A model generated the notes under the pieces. That model searched no databases, was not told where the DNA came from, and saw only the letters and a list, made by a program, of their open reading frames with translations. The translations under genes were made by a program, and so were the position numbers. A stretch of DNA of 64,000 nt from Thalassobacillus cyri (GTDB lineage: Bacteria > Bacillota > Bacilli > Bacillales > Halobacillaceae): contig NZ_FNQR01000017.1 of assembly GCF_900107755.1 (NCBI RefSeq), positions 1-64,000 of the forward strand, written 5' to 3'. Of this stretch, positions 26,206 to 35,368 are shown piece by piece (within the stretch, counting starts at the first letter, position 1; every line of letters begins with the position of its first letter).

Positions 26206-26784
26206 TTATTGAATTTTCTTTAAATCTTCAAGGATATCTTTCATTGAGTCTGCTTGTGTCCCTTTATAATGTTTGATCACTTCACCTTCCGGGTTTACGA
26301 GATAAAAGCGTGTTCCATGGCTCATCTGGTCAGAATCTGGAACATCTTCGAGCATGGATTGGAATGATTTGATGGAAAGCTCGCGCACTTCTTTAAATTC
26401 ATACCCTGTTAAAAAGTCCCAGTTGTCAGAATTCGCCGAGAACTTGTCTCCGAATTCTGTCAGTGCTTCTGGGGTGTCGTTTTCTGGATCGACACTGAAG
26501 GAAACGAGTTGCACATCTGTAATATTTTCATCTTCCATCATCGTTTGAAGACGGGCCATATTAGCGGTCATCGGTGGACATACCGTATCGCAGTTGGTGA
26601 AAATGAAATCCGCTATCCAATATTGACCTTTATAGTCTTCCAGGCTTCTTTTTTCGCCATCCTGGTTAACCGCAGAAAATTCCTGCACGTCACGTGACAT
26701 GTTGCTTTCGATTTCCTGGCTGCAAGCTGACAGGAATAGCAACACGGCGAAAAAGGGGATTGCCAACGTATAAATTTTTTTCAT
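26206..26784 (-). CDS. ypmQ: SCO1/SenC copper-binding lipoprotein (YpmQ-like)
   Basis: A 192-residue SCO1-family lipoprotein. The signal peptide ends in LFLSAC with lipidated Cys21. The thioredoxin-like domain carries the copper ligands in FTNCDTVCPPM and a distal histidine in SDQMSHGTRFYLV, with VSFSVDPENDTPE between. These proteins help insert copper into the CuA site of cytochrome c oxidase on the outer face of the membrane. The start at 26784 follows CTGGAGGTTACAAAG; the longer frame begins within that ribosome site. Confidence 0.9.
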   Translation of the reverse strand: MKKIYTLAIPFFAVLLFLSACSQEIESNMSRDVQEFSAVNQDGEKRSLEDYKGQYWIADFIFTNCDTVCPPMTANMARLQTMMEDENITDVQLVSFSVDPENDTPEALTEFGDKFSANSDNWDFLTGYEFKEVRELSIKSFQSMLEDVPDSDQMSHGTRFYLVNPEGEVIKHYKGTQADSMKDILEDLKKIQ

Positions 26785-26918
26785 CTTTGTAACCTCCAGC
26801 ATTGTTGCTTGGAATTAGGTGAATTTTCTTCCTTTGTTATTCCGACATTAATTGTAACACGAAGGGTGGAGGGTTTCTATTGCTTGCAGACTTGTCACAA
26901 AAATGTCGAAACTCACAA

Positions 26919-27770
26919 TTAAGAATTAGTGAGTGTATGGAGTGTGATTTCTGGTTTACACAAAAAGCGGTAGGGGAGCCGTGTGGTACCGAGTCCCCGG
27001 CTTACGTATAATTCAAGTCCACCGATGGTATGGCGTCCTTCTACATATTTTTCAGCATGGGGAGGGGTGACCAGGTAGCCGATGAAAGGAATCTGAATCT
27101 GGCCTCCATGACTATGACCGGACAATTGCACATCGACAGGGTAGGCGGCTGCATGATCGGCATAATCAGGTTCATGCACCATTAATAATACAAATTCCCG
27201 TTCATATACTTCTTCAAGCGTCTTAGCCATATCTGGTTTACCCAGCATAATATCGTCTACCCCGGCCAGGATGAACGAATCCTGGCCTTTTTTTATGGCG
27301 GTATTTTCATTTTTTAATAACTTGAATCCACTTTGATCCATTTTCTTTTTGACGACATCGGTTCCGTAACCCCCATGATCATGGTTGCCATAAATCCAAA
27401 ACTTGCCGTTTGGTGCATGCAGTTTCTTCAAGACTTCTACAATTCTGCCATCCCATTCATAGGCGTTCGGTTTATCGACAAGATCGCCGGTAAAAAGGAT
27501 TAAATCTGGTTCAAGCCCATTGATTCGGTCAACTACTTTCTCTAATTGTTCCAGACTATAGTGAAATCCGACATGGGTATCAGAAAATTGCACGACTTTA
27601 AAGTTCTGGAAACTATCGGGTATTTTTACATTTCGAATCGTTTCTTCCTGAATCGTTAACATATCCGGTTCCATATATCTGGCATAGTAATAGGTTCCGC
27701 CGCTCAATCCGAATAAGGCAAGCAGGCTTCCTAGTGTTCGTTTAATAAAACTTCGCCGGTTCATTCTCAT
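26919..27770 (-). CDS. ykuE: Tat-exported metallophosphoesterase (YkuE-like)
   Basis: A 283-residue calcineurin-type phosphoesterase. The N terminus MRMNRRSFIKRTLGSLLAL is a twin-arginine signal with a hydrophobic core. Metal-binding motifs follow in order: FSDTHVG, FTGDLVD, IYGNHDHGG, VHEPDYA and SGHSHGGQIQ. B. subtilis YkuE is a Tat-dependent, cell-wall-bound metal-dependent phosphoesterase with the same layout. The start at 27770 follows AAAGGAAATCGAT. Confidence 0.92.
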   Translation of the reverse strand: MRMNRRSFIKRTLGSLLALFGLSGGTYYYARYMEPDMLTIQEETIRNVKIPDSFQNFKVVQFSDTHVGFHYSLEQLEKVVDRINGLEPDLILFTGDLVDKPNAYEWDGRIVEVLKKLHAPNGKFWIYGNHDHGGYGTDVVKKKMDQSGFKLLKNENTAIKKGQDSFILAGVDDIMLGKPDMAKTLEEVYEREFVLLMVHEPDYADHAAAYPVDVQLSGHSHGGQIQIPFIGYLVTPPHAEKYVEGRHTIGGLELYVSRGLGTTRLPYRFLCKPEITLHTLTNS

Positions 27771-27965
27771 ATCGATTTCCTTTCTACTGCATGTACGTTC
27801 CATAGAACGACAAAAAGGTTTTCGTTCAGTCTAGGTTATTATAGCATGCGGGCTGATATGTGCTAGATTTAACTCGAAAATGAAAATAGATTGATATATT
27901 TTGAAAAATGAACAGGAATTCAGTTTTTTAATATGGAATAGATACATAGTGAAGGAGGAGTTGTA

Positions 27966-28733
27966 ATGGAAGGTCAAGTAGTGATAGTAACAGGCGGTTC
28001 CAGCGGCATGGGAAAATACATGGCGAAAAAGTTCGTCCAGGAAGGCGCAAATGTGGTCATAACCGGACGTAATGAAGAACGGCTGGAAGCGGCAAAGCAG
28101 GAAATCAGCGGGGAAGATCCCGCTCAAGTATTAACGATTGTGATGGATGTAAGAAAAATGGAAGATGCAGAGCGTATGGTAATGGAAACAGAGTCTGCAT
28201 TCGGAAGAATTGATCATTTAGTCAACAATGCGGCGGGCAACTTTATCGCTCCGGCAGAGAAGCTATCCGCAAATGGTTGGAAAACCGTTATCGATATCGT
28301 ATTGAATGGCACGTTCTATTGTAGTCACGCAGTCGGGAACTATTGGATTGAAAATGATACCAAGGGTTCTATTCTGAATATGGTCGCCACTTATGCATGG
28401 AATGCAGGGGCAGGAGTCATTCATTCAGCTGCTGCAAAAGCCGGTGTTCTTAGCATGACGCGGACGCTTGCTGTCGAATGGGGTTCGAAATATGGAATCC
28501 GGGTTAACGCCATCGCCCCGGGACCAATCGAACGGACCGGAGGCGCTGATAAACTGTTCGAATCGGAAGCAGCTGCCAAGCGGACACTTCAATCAGTTCC
28601 GCTGCGAAGACTTGGTACACCTGAGGAAATAGCCGACCTCGCCCATTTTATCTTGTCAGAGAAAGCCTCTTATATGAATGGCGAAGTCGTCACCCTCGAC
28701 GGTGGTCAATGGCTCAACCAATTCCCTTTTTAA
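27966..28733 (+). CDS. fadH: 2,4-dienoyl-CoA reductase, SDR type
   Basis: A 255-residue short-chain dehydrogenase matching B. subtilis FadH (YkuF). It has VTGGSSGMGKYMAK for NADPH, LVNNAAGNFIAPAE, and the active-site region HSAAAKAGVLSMTR. In this group the usual YxxxK tyrosine is replaced by Ser (SAAAK), as in dienoyl-CoA reductases. It reduces 2,4-dienoyl-CoA during breakdown of unsaturated fatty acids. It is divergent from ykuE, its neighbour also in B. subtilis. GAAGGAGGAG precedes the ATG. Confidence 0.92.
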   Translation: MEGQVVIVTGGSSGMGKYMAKKFVQEGANVVITGRNEERLEAAKQEISGEDPAQVLTIVMDVRKMEDAERMVMETESAFGRIDHLVNNAAGNFIAPAEKLSANGWKTVIDIVLNGTFYCSHAVGNYWIENDTKGSILNMVATYAWNAGAGVIHSAAAKAGVLSMTRTLAVEWGSKYGIRVNAIAPGPIERTGGADKLFESEAAAKRTLQSVPLRRLGTPEEIADLAHFILSEKASYMNGEVVTLDGGQWLNQFPF

Positions 28734-28764
28734 CTCTAACTCTATACATTGGGAAGTCAGTTGA

Positions 28765-28830
28765 ATTTCAATGTTGATTTTTCATATAAGCCCCCTTTAA
28801 TTGAAGACACAGTTTCGAGACTTTAGCCAC
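28765..28830. repeat. End fragment of repeat R1
   Basis: TTCAATGTTGATTTTTCATA, then CCCCCTTTAATTGAAGACAC and AGTTTCGAGACTTTAG, is the reverse complement of the terminal segment seen at 59490-59530 and at the left window edge, and is directly similar to 33342-33395. Confidence 0.65.
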
Positions 28831-28905
28831 CATACAAGGATTATAATCTCGAAACGCCTATCAAGAATAGTATGCTTTTGGAACAGAAAGCACATTCAAA
28901 TTAGC

Positions 28906-29013
28906 ATTGTAGTGCAGGAGCTGAAAGAATACATGGACTACTACAACCATGAAAGAATCAAATCCAGGTTAACTGGCATGAGTCCCGTCAAATACGGGAA
29001 CGTGCCCAGTTAA
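28906..29013 (+). pseudogene. Remnant of IS3-family transposase (C terminus only)
   Basis: The last 31 codons read ELKEYMDYYNHERIKSRLTG then MSPVKYGNVPS, the typical C-terminal end of IS3-family (IS150-group) OrfB transposases. The catalytic DDE region is missing; the sequence upstream of 28906 is unrelated repeat DNA. No inverted terminal repeats are evident. It is a dead fragment inserted among R1 repeat pieces. Confidence 0.75.
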
Positions 29014-29034
29014 CTGCTGGAATTATAGAGTGTC

Positions 29035-29175
29035 CAATATTAAAGGGGTCATTTCAATAGCCCGAGGAAGCTCGCCAGGTCCCCCGCAGGAAAGCGAATC
29101 CTTCCCCAACGACCTAAACTCCCTCAAACATCTGGAAATCAAGTCTTCGACTTTACGACCCTAAAGTTGAATTAG
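29035..29175. repeat. Dispersed repeat R1 (partial)
   Basis: GCCCGAGGAAGCTCGCCAGG, then CCCCCGCAGGAAAGCGAATC and an ending AATCAAGTCTTCGACTTTAC. It closely resembles 33690-33800 (CTTGCCAGTTCCCCCACAGG, then AAAGTCTTCGACTTTCCGG). It is the right part of R1 next to the transposase remnant. The rest of the gap 28734-29304 holds no gene. Confidence 0.7.
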
Positions 29176-29218
29176 TCTGTTATGAAAAAATAAGCAACAA
29201 CGTTTAGCACAGCATTGA

Positions 29219-29270
29219 AAAAAGACAACAGAGGGCATAGTAAAGAAGCTATGCTCACTGTTGTCTTTTT
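29219..29270. terminator. Bidirectional terminator
   Basis: AAAAAGACAACAG and CTGTTGTCTTTTT form a 13-bp outer stem with a second inner stem GGCATAG/CTATGCT. It serves the minus-strand hemolysin III gene and blocks the other direction. Confidence 0.85.
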
Positions 29271-29304
29271 AGTGTAGCTGGTAGAAATAGTGTGAGTGTA
29301 TATT

Positions 29305-29940
29305 CTATTGGATATAAAAGAAAATCGTGAAGAAGTGGAAAATCGAGCCGCCCAGGACGAACAGGTGCCATACCATATGGTGGAACGGAAAGCTCCGCCA
29401 GACATAGAAGATACTTCCGATTGAGTACAGTACCCCGCCGACTACAAGGTAGGTAATCCCTTTAGCTGGCAGTTCGGAAGTTAAAGGACCCCAGGCTAAT
29501 ATGATCAGCCAACCCATCAGAATATAGAACAAGGTCGATAGCATCACGAATCGTTTGACAAAAAATACTTTGAAGACGATTCCGAGAATGGCAATTCCCC
29601 AAACGATGCCGAACAACGTCCATCCTAATGTCCCTCTTAAAGGAACCAGCATGATAGGTGTATATGTTCCGGCAATAAATAGATAGATCGCGGAGTGGTC
29701 GAAAATTTCAAAGAGATCTTTCATCTTTCCTTTTGGAAATCCGTGACAGAGAGTGGAAGACACATACATGAGTACCATAGTAGCACCATATATGGCGACT
29801 GAGACAATGTGCCACGGATTCCCTTCCATACCGGCATATACAAGCAGCAGGACGAGTGCAGCTACACTAAGTATAGCTCCGATCCCATGTGTAATCGTAT
29901 TGGCAATTTCTTCCGGTTTCGTAAACGTGTGAGTAGTCAT
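29305..29940 (-). CDS. yplQ: Hemolysin III / PAQR family membrane protein (YplQ-like)
   Basis: A 211-residue protein with seven predicted helices. Metal-site residues of the PAQR family are present: SSTLCHGF in helix 2, FEIFDHSAIYLFIAGTYTP, and the C-terminal FPFHHMVWHLFVLGGSIFHF. The group is called hemolysin III after the Bacillus cereus protein, but most members are membrane hydrolase-like or stress proteins, so haemolytic activity should not be assumed. The start at 29940 (MTTHTFTKPEE) is favoured; an upstream TTG in frame reads through the AAGGAG site. Confidence 0.88.
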   Translation of the reverse strand: MTTHTFTKPEEIANTITHGIGAILSVAALVLLLVYAGMEGNPWHIVSVAIYGATMVLMYVSSTLCHGFPKGKMKDLFEIFDHSAIYLFIAGTYTPIMLVPLRGTLGWTLFGIVWGIAILGIVFKVFFVKRFVMLSTLFYILMGWLIILAWGPLTSELPAKGITYLVVGGVLYSIGSIFYVWRSFPFHHMVWHLFVLGGSIFHFFTIFFYIQ

Positions 29941-30062
29941 TTTTAAAGGACATCTCCTTAATTTCAATCAATTTTCTATCAATTATCTCATCTTTTGTCC
30001 GTTATGGCTAGAGACTCACCCAACCTCATCGTTTATCATAAGCTATGAAAAAGGGTGTTCGT

Positions 30063-30209
30063 ATGTTTTATAAATGTCCGAAATGTTGTTTGCTTTATAG
30101 GGAGCCGGGGTATTGTGATAAATGTAATAAAATTACATTAGTCGAAATCACCATTAATGTAGAAAAAGAAAACCTTCGCCAGAATTACAAAGAGATGTCA
30201 GACATGTGA
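30063..30209 (+). CDS. Small zinc-ribbon protein
   Basis: A 48-residue protein beginning MFYKCPKCCLLYREPGYCDK, with a second pair in CDKCN, giving a CxxC-x9-CxxC zinc ribbon. The rest is a strand and a charged helix. AAAAAGGGTG lies five bases upstream; an in-frame ATG at 30045 would add six residues. It lies in the gap before darB and is not part of any recognised operon. Function unknown; two-CxxC minis often bind nucleic acid or zinc. Confidence 0.6.
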   Translation: MFYKCPKCCLLYREPGYCDKCNKITLVEITINVEKENLRQNYKEMSDM

Positions 30210-30410
30210 AATTATAAGTTTTCTGTGCCAAATTAGTTTTTGCTTTGCTGGATTATGTTAAAATAATGGAGGTAGCATATTTCGTGGCCTAAAAGTCTAC
30301 ACATGAAAAGCGTGATTTAAGGCTTTGGTAAAGGAAAGTTTAGTTTGCTTTGTGCTGTGCATACTCTGTATACTCCTTCAACTGTTGGATGATAAGGGAG
30401 TGTTGAAAAA

Positions 30411-30878
30411 ATGATTAATGTACCAAACGATCAGTTGATACAAACGACAGTAAATGAACTTATGATACCTGCCGATAAAGTTGCACACGTCCAGGTTGGC
30501 AATCCATTAGAGCATGCTTTATTGGTTTTGGTAAAGACAGGTTATTCTGCGGTGCCTGTACTGGATCCTGCCTACATGCTTAAAGGGACGATCAGCAAGG
30601 CGGCAATCATTGAACAAACATTAGGAATCGAACAATTCGAATTTGACAACCTCTCAGAGATGTGTGTCAATACCGTAATGAAAACAGATATTCCCACACT
30701 TCACAAGGAAGATTCGTTTGAAAAAGCGTTAAAGTCTGTCATTGATAATCCATTTGTATGCGTAGCCGATGAAGAAGGTTCTTTTGATGGCATTTTGACG
30801 CGAAGGGCTATTTTAAAGCAGTTGAATCGATATCTGCACACACAAACACACCTCTTTCGAGACAAAGTGGAGAGGTAA
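30411..30878 (+). CDS. darB: CBS-domain c-di-AMP-binding protein (DarB/CbpB, YkuL)
   Basis: A 155-residue protein made of two CBS motifs (about residues 15-75 and 85-145). It is closely similar to B. subtilis YkuL/DarB along its length: VNELMIPADKVAHVQVGNPL, VLVKTGYSAVPVLDP, VMKTDIPTLH, NPFVCVADEEGSFDGILTRR. DarB binds c-di-AMP; when free of it, DarB stimulates the (p)ppGpp synthetase Rel and pyruvate carboxylase. AAGGGAGTG precedes the ATG, after an untranslated region of more than 100 bases. In B. subtilis it likewise lies just upstream of dapH-dapL. Confidence 0.93.
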   Translation: MINVPNDQLIQTTVNELMIPADKVAHVQVGNPLEHALLVLVKTGYSAVPVLDPAYMLKGTISKAAIIEQTLGIEQFEFDNLSEMCVNTVMKTDIPTLHKEDSFEKALKSVIDNPFVCVADEEGSFDGILTRRAILKQLNRYLHTQTHLFRDKVER

Positions 30879-30896
30879 AACAAAGGTATAGGGATT

Positions 30897-30935
30897 AGCG
30901 GGGCTCGACTCTCCCATGGGTCAGCCCCTCTTTTA
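30897..30935 (+). terminator. Probable terminator after darB
   Basis: GCGGGGCT...AGCCCCTC with TTTTAT following. The loop is about 16 bases, so confidence is moderate. Confidence 0.5.
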
Positions 30936-30962
30936 TATAAAATAAAAAAGAGAAGGGGTTTT

Positions 30963-32465
30963 ATGGAAGAACCGGTTATACATAAAAAAAAGCTTAAACG
31001 ACCACTGGTATTAGCATCAATCATGCTCGCGATGTTTCTGGCTGCGATTGAGGCTACGATTGTCTCCACTGCTATGCCGAGTATCGTAGCTGATTTAGGC
31101 GGGTTCAGTTTATATAGTTGGGTGTTTTCAGCCTACTTATTGACAAATGCTGCTACGGTGCTAATTTTCGGTAAGCTGTCTGATATTTTCGGCAGGAAGC
31201 CGATTTTTATGATTGGAATTTCCGTTTTCCTGCTAGGTTCTACACTTAGCGGGTTTGCTGTCTCGATGGAAATGTTGATTTTCGCCCGGTTGATCCAGGG
31301 ACTTGGAGCTGGCGCACTGATGCCGATTGCGACAACGATTGTCGGTGATATCTATACGAAGGAAGAACGTGCTAATATCCAGGGATACCTGTCCAGTGTC
31401 TGGGGTATTTCTGCTGTTACCGGACCAGCGCTCGGGGGCTTTTTCGTAGACGTACTAAGCTGGCCATATGTGTTCTGGATGAATATTCCTTTAGGGTTGC
31501 TGGCGATGGCCGGCATCATCATTTTCTTTCATGAAGACCTGGACAAGACAGATAGGAAAATCGACTATGGCGGTGCCGTGTTTATGTTCATCGCCGTCAG
31601 TACGTTAATGTTGATCCTCGTAGAAGGAGGGGTGAGGATCGCCTGGGATTCCCAGTTGATGCTGTTACTCTCTGGTCTGTCGCTCATCGGGTTCATCCTG
31701 TTTTTCTTACAGGAAACAAGGGTAAGTGCTCCGATGATGCCATTTGAAATCTGGAAGCATCGTTCGATATCTGTCGCAAACATCACTTCATTAACGACAG
31801 GAATGATTTTGATCGGGGTGTCCAGTTATCTGCCGGCATTTGTCCAGGGTGTAATGGAAAAGCCTGCCATCATAGCCGGGTTCACCTTGACAACCATGTC
31901 GATCGGCTGGCCGATTTCATCTGCATTAGCGGGTAAACTGCTGCTGCGGATCGGATTTCGGACAACTTCTCTGATCGGCGGCGTTTCATTAATTATTGGT
32001 GGCATCTTTTTCTTTTTATTATCACCGGAAAAAGGACCAGTGTGGGCAGCCACTGGCTCATTCTTCATCGGTGTCGGGATGGGACTGTCGACGACATCCT
32101 TCATCGTTTCGATTCAAAGCACGGTCGACTGGAAAACAAGGGGAATCGCAACAGCTTCTAACATGTTCATGCGTTCGTTAGGAAGCGCCGTAGGAGCCGC
32201 ATTACTTGGAGGAATGCTCAACAGCAGAATTCAGTCTGCCATCAACGAAGCGGATCTCGACAAGGAATTAAATGTCGATTCTACCAACTTGCTGCTGGAT
32301 GCGGAAAAACGGGACGATCTTTCACCGAACGCACTGGAGGTATTACAGGATGCTTTGACATCCGGGCTGCATCTCGTTTATTTGGGGCTGCTGGTCCTGG
32401 CAATCATCAGTTTCTTACTGATTACTCTTTTGCCGAAAGGGGAAAAGAGCAGGCTGAAGAAATGA
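30963..32465 (+). CDS. DHA2-family MFS multidrug transporter
   Basis: A 500-residue, 14-helix major-facilitator pump of the drug:H+ antiporter-2 family. Motif A-like GKLSDIFGRKPIF follows helix 2. Motif C-like SAVTGPALGGFF lies in helix 5. The acidic residue in MFLAAIEATIVSTAMPSI (helix 1) fits motif D1. It exports drugs or metabolites using the proton gradient; the substrate is unknown. It interrupts the darB-dapH order of B. subtilis, where ccpC and flavodoxin genes stand. No regulator gene is adjacent. Confidence 0.9.
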   Translation: MEEPVIHKKKLKRPLVLASIMLAMFLAAIEATIVSTAMPSIVADLGGFSLYSWVFSAYLLTNAATVLIFGKLSDIFGRKPIFMIGISVFLLGSTLSGFAVSMEMLIFARLIQGLGAGALMPIATTIVGDIYTKEERANIQGYLSSVWGISAVTGPALGGFFVDVLSWPYVFWMNIPLGLLAMAGIIIFFHEDLDKTDRKIDYGGAVFMFIAVSTLMLILVEGGVRIAWDSQLMLLLSGLSLIGFILFFLQETRVSAPMMPFEIWKHRSISVANITSLTTGMILIGVSSYLPAFVQGVMEKPAIIAGFTLTTMSIGWPISSALAGKLLLRIGFRTTSLIGGVSLIIGGIFFFLLSPEKGPVWAATGSFFIGVGMGLSTTSFIVSIQSTVDWKTRGIATASNMFMRSLGSAVGAALLGGMLNSRIQSAINEADLDKELNVDSTNLLLDAEKRDDLSPNALEVLQDALTSGLHLVYLGLLVLAIISFLLITLLPKGEKSRLKK

Positions 32466-32485
32466 TAGAGATAGACGTGAAATTC

Positions 32486-32514
32486 TTGTCACAAGGATTT
32501 CACTTTGATAAAGT
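32486..32514 (+). promoter_or_regulatory. Candidate promoter of dapH
   Basis: -35 TTGTCA, 17-base spacer, -10 TAAAGT, ending 44 bases before the dapH start codon. Confidence 0.55.
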
Positions 32515-32558
32515 AAATGAAGCAGTATGCTACATACCATAAAGGAGGAATAGTCATT

Positions 32559-33278
32559 ATGAAACAAATGGATGCCAACGAAATTATTTCGTTTATTTCT
32601 AATAGTACCAAGTCAACTCCAGTCAAGGTTTACTTGAAAGGGGAAAACTTGAAGAGCATCGACTTCGGGGAAAGCGTCCAGGATTTTGTCGAAGAAAAAA
32701 GCGGTGTCCTGTTCGGTGAATGGAAAGACATCGAACAGCTTCTTGAAAATAACAAAGATGCCATTGCGGATTATGTAGTGGAAAATGATCGCAGAAACTC
32801 TGCTATTCCGTTGCTTGACTTGAAAAATATTAATGCTCGAATTGAACCAGGAGCCGTTATTCGCGACCAGGTAGAAATTGGTGATGGCTGTGTCATCATG
32901 ATGGGTTCCATGATCAATATCGGATCGGTAGTCGGTGAGGGAACGATGATTGATATGAACGTTGTACTTGGCGGTCGTGCTACGGTCGGTAAAAACTGCC
33001 ACATCGGTGCAGGTGCTGTTCTTGCCGGTGTCATTGAGCCACCATCCGCAAGCCCGGTAGTCATTGAAGACGGGGTAGTCATCGGTGCAAACGCAGTTAT
33101 CCTTGAAGGCGTAACTGTAGGCGAAGGATCTGTCGTAGCGGCAGGATCGATCGTAACAGAAGATGTACCACCGAATACGCTTGTGGCAGGTACACCAGCG
33201 AAAAAAATCAAAGACATTGATGATCAAACGAAATCCAAAACAGAAATCAAGCAGGAATTGCGTAAACTGGATAACTGA
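32559..33278 (+). CDS. dapH: Tetrahydrodipicolinate N-acetyltransferase
   Basis: A 239-residue left-handed beta-helix acetyltransferase. The N-terminal DapH domain (about 1-85; [16 protein letters not shown]) is followed by hexapeptide repeats (about 90-210) including [40 protein letters not shown] and [20 protein letters not shown]. It acetylates tetrahydrodipicolinate, the first step of the acetylated DAP branch. The start at 32559 follows AAAGGAGGAATAGTCATT; an upstream extension is not supported. DapL lies downstream across a repeat-filled gap. Confidence 0.95.
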   Translation: MKQMDANEIISFISNSTKSTPVKVYLKGENLKSIDFGESVQDFVEEKSGVLFGEWKDIEQLLENNKDAIADYVVENDRRNSAIPLLDLKNINARIEPGAVIRDQVEIGDGCVIMMGSMINIGSVVGEGTMIDMNVVLGGRATVGKNCHIGAGAVLAGVIEPPSASPVVIEDGVVIGANAVILEGVTVGEGSVVAAGSIVTEDVPPNTLVAGTPAKKIKDIDDQTKSKTEIKQELRKLDN

Positions 33279-33288
33279 TCAATCATTG

Positions 33289-33316
33289 GAGGCCTTGCTT
33301 TTGCAGGGCCTTTTCT
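33289..33316 (+). terminator. Terminator after dapH
   Basis: AGGCCTTGC-TTTT-GCAGGGCCTTTTCT, a 9-bp stem with one mismatch. It suggests dapH and dapL are not one transcript here. Confidence 0.65.
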
Positions 33317-33339
33317 ATAAGAAAATCTCTATTTAAACT

Positions 33340-33470
33340 TCATGTTGATTTTACAGTCAAGCTCCCTTTTCCAGAATACTCAGTTTCGAGGCTTATGGGG
33401 GAGAAGATGGTGGGTGGGAAAACGGATCGCTTTCCGTGGGCAGTGGTGAGGCAAACGGAAACCCTACAGA
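33340..33470. repeat. Dispersed repeat R1, left piece
   Basis: ACTTCATGTTGATTTTACAG, AAGCTCCCTTTTCCAGAATA, ACTCAGTTTCGAG, then GGGAAAACGGATCGCTTTCC. This matches the ends at 28765-28820 and 58780-58835. With the next entry it fills the dapH-dapL gap, which holds no gene. Confidence 0.65.
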
Positions 33471-33589
33471 TTTGCAGTTCACAAATGACTAAAGAAGTTC
33501 TTACAAAAGTGGCTAATTACTTTCTGTACCACAAGTTTTAGCAAAAATCTTAAGAGGAGTTTTTATGTATACACCTTCTTTCTCATCAT

Positions 33590-33835
33590 ACCTGGGTCCG
33601 TTAATCTCAATAACAGATGGGCTGCGGGGAAACGGTGAGACTCCCGTGGGAGAAGGATTTAGGCAAGACCCCGGAAGACGAAGTCTAAGGAGGCTTGCCA
33701 GTTCCCCCACAGGAAAGCGAACCGTTTCCCAGCCGCCCTTCCTCCTGCTCGGCAACGGACCTAAAGCATCTCGAAATAAAGTCTTCGACTTTCCGGTTTG
33801 ATAGTTGAATGAGTCCCTTACGAAAAATTAACAAT
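33590..33835. repeat. Dispersed repeat R1, most complete copy
   Basis: GGGAAACGGTGAGACTCCCG opens the core at about 33628; GGAAAGCGAACCGTTTCCC closes it near 33732. In between are CAAGACCCCGGAAGACGAAG and GGAGGCTTGCCAGTTCCCCC, themselves partly complementary. A tail with TCGAAATAAAGTCTTCGACT follows. It resembles the GC-rich element commonly scattered between genes in Bacillaceae genomes. The open reading frames crossing it are not genes. Confidence 0.75.
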
Positions 33836-33875
33836 TACGTTTAATAGAGCCATAAGGAAAAAGAGGTGAGAAAGC

Positions 33876-34994
33876 TTGGATAGAAAACAACTCCAAACAA
33901 TTAGAAGAGAGCTGCACCAGATCCCTGAGTTGGGGTTTGAAGAGTTCAAAACGCAACAGTATCTCTTAGATGAAATTGGGAGAATGCCACAGGAGCATAT
34001 CGAAATAAAAACATGGCGAACAGGCATTTTGGTTTTTGTCAAAGGTAAGCATCCGTCCAAAACCATTGGCTACCGTGCGGATATTGATGGGCTGCCGATT
34101 ACAGAGAAAACAGGTTTTGATTTCCACTCCCGCCATAAAGGGAAAATGCATGCCTGCGGTCATGATTTTCATATGACTATAGCGCTGGGTGCCTTGTCAC
34201 GATTAGCCGGGAACCCGGCACAAGATAACTGTCTATTCATTTTCCAGCCGGCAGAGGAAGGGCCGGGAGGAGCCAAGCCGTTACTGGAAAGTGAAGAATT
34301 TCAATTCTGGCGTCCGGACGTCATTTTTGCTTTGCACATCGCCCCTGATTTACCGGTCGGCACTGTCTCCTCCCGGAAAGGTCTGTTGTTCGCCAACACC
34401 AGTGAATTGTTCATCGATCTGAAAGGGAAGGGAGGGCATGCCGCTTATCCTCATCACACCCATGATATGGTGGTTGCTGCCAGCTATTTTGTCACACAGC
34501 TTCAGCAAATTGTGGCACGAAGAGTCGACCCTTTGGACAGCGCAGTCGTGACCATCGGCAAAATAACAGGTGGAACCGTACAGAACGTGATTGCTGAACA
34601 CGCCAGGTTAGAAGGTACAATCCGGACAATGTCCCCGAAGGCGATGGAAGAAGTGAAGGAGAATATCGAAAGGCTGGCAAAAGGTCTGGAACTTGGCCAT
34701 GATTGTGAGGTCTCCATTGATTATGGTGCAAATTATCATCAGGTCTATAATGACGGGAACCATGTCGAATCCTTCCGTAGGGTTGTTGCAGAACTGAAAG
34801 ACGTTGACTTTCAAGAAGCTCCATCAGCGATGACTGGAGAGGACTTCGGCTATATGCTGAAAGAAATACCCGGGTTTATGTTTTGGCTTGGAGTGGAATC
34901 AGAATATGGACTTCACCACGCCAGGCTGACACCAGATGAACAAGCTCTGACCACCGGAGTGGATACCGTAGAAGCTATGATAAGAGGCTGGTAA
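33876..34994 (+). CDS. dapL: N-acetyldiaminopimelate deacetylase
   Basis: A 372-residue M20-family zinc peptidase. It starts with [20 protein letters not shown], has [15 protein letters not shown], the metal ligands in [29 protein letters not shown] with the catalytic Glu, and the distal His in the last 20 residues ([11 protein letters not shown]). It removes the acetyl group from N-acetyl-LL-DAP, the final step after DapH and PatA. The start is TTG at 33876 with GAGGTGAG upstream. Matches B. subtilis YkuR. Confidence 0.93.
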   Translation: MDRKQLQTIRRELHQIPELGFEEFKTQQYLLDEIGRMPQEHIEIKTWRTGILVFVKGKHPSKTIGYRADIDGLPITEKTGFDFHSRHKGKMHACGHDFHMTIALGALSRLAGNPAQDNCLFIFQPAEEGPGGAKPLLESEEFQFWRPDVIFALHIAPDLPVGTVSSRKGLLFANTSELFIDLKGKGGHAAYPHHTHDMVVAASYFVTQLQQIVARRVDPLDSAVVTIGKITGGTVQNVIAEHARLEGTIRTMSPKAMEEVKENIERLAKGLELGHDCEVSIDYGANYHQVYNDGNHVESFRRVVAELKDVDFQEAPSAMTGEDFGYMLKEIPGFMFWLGVESEYGLHHARLTPDEQALTTGVDTVEAMIRGW

Positions 34995-35076
34995 GTGATC
35001 TTCAGTCTGCATACCTCTTTGTACGTTGGTAACAATAGGGAAGTAGATATTACCCTATTCAAGGAGGATGACGACA

Positions 35077-35319
35077 ATGAGTAAAATTGCAGTAGAAGAA
35101 AGTTTGTCAGACATCAGTTCTGCTTTACAGCAAAAAGGGTATGATGTAATAACCCTGAAAAATGAGCAGGACGTACAAGGATGTGACTGCTGTGTCATTT
35201 CCGGTCAGGATAAAAACGTCATGGGGATGGCGGATGCTTCAACACAACAGTCGGTAATCAATGCCGATGGGTCTACGGCAGAAGAAGTCTGCCAACAGGT
35301 AGAACAGCGTTTGCGCTGA
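35077..35319 (+). CDS. ykuS: UPF0180 family protein (YkuS)
   Basis: An 80-residue protein of unknown function matching B. subtilis YkuS, with [37 protein letters not shown] and [16 protein letters not shown]. It follows dapL as in B. subtilis. AAGGAGGATGACGACA fixes the start at 35077 rather than an upstream codon. Probably transcribed with dapL or from a promoter in the short gap. Confidence 0.9.
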   Translation: MSKIAVEESLSDISSALQQKGYDVITLKNEQDVQGCDCCVISGQDKNVMGMADASTQQSVINADGSTAEEVCQQVEQRLR

Positions 35320-35368
35320 CAGGAGGGGCTATAACGCCCCGTTACATAGTTGCTAGAGGAGAGATTGG

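Noticed and set aside
33513-33801. Open frames of 78-80 residues on both strands
   Set aside because: They lie wholly within repeat R1, whose GC-rich inverted structure keeps both strands open. No family match.
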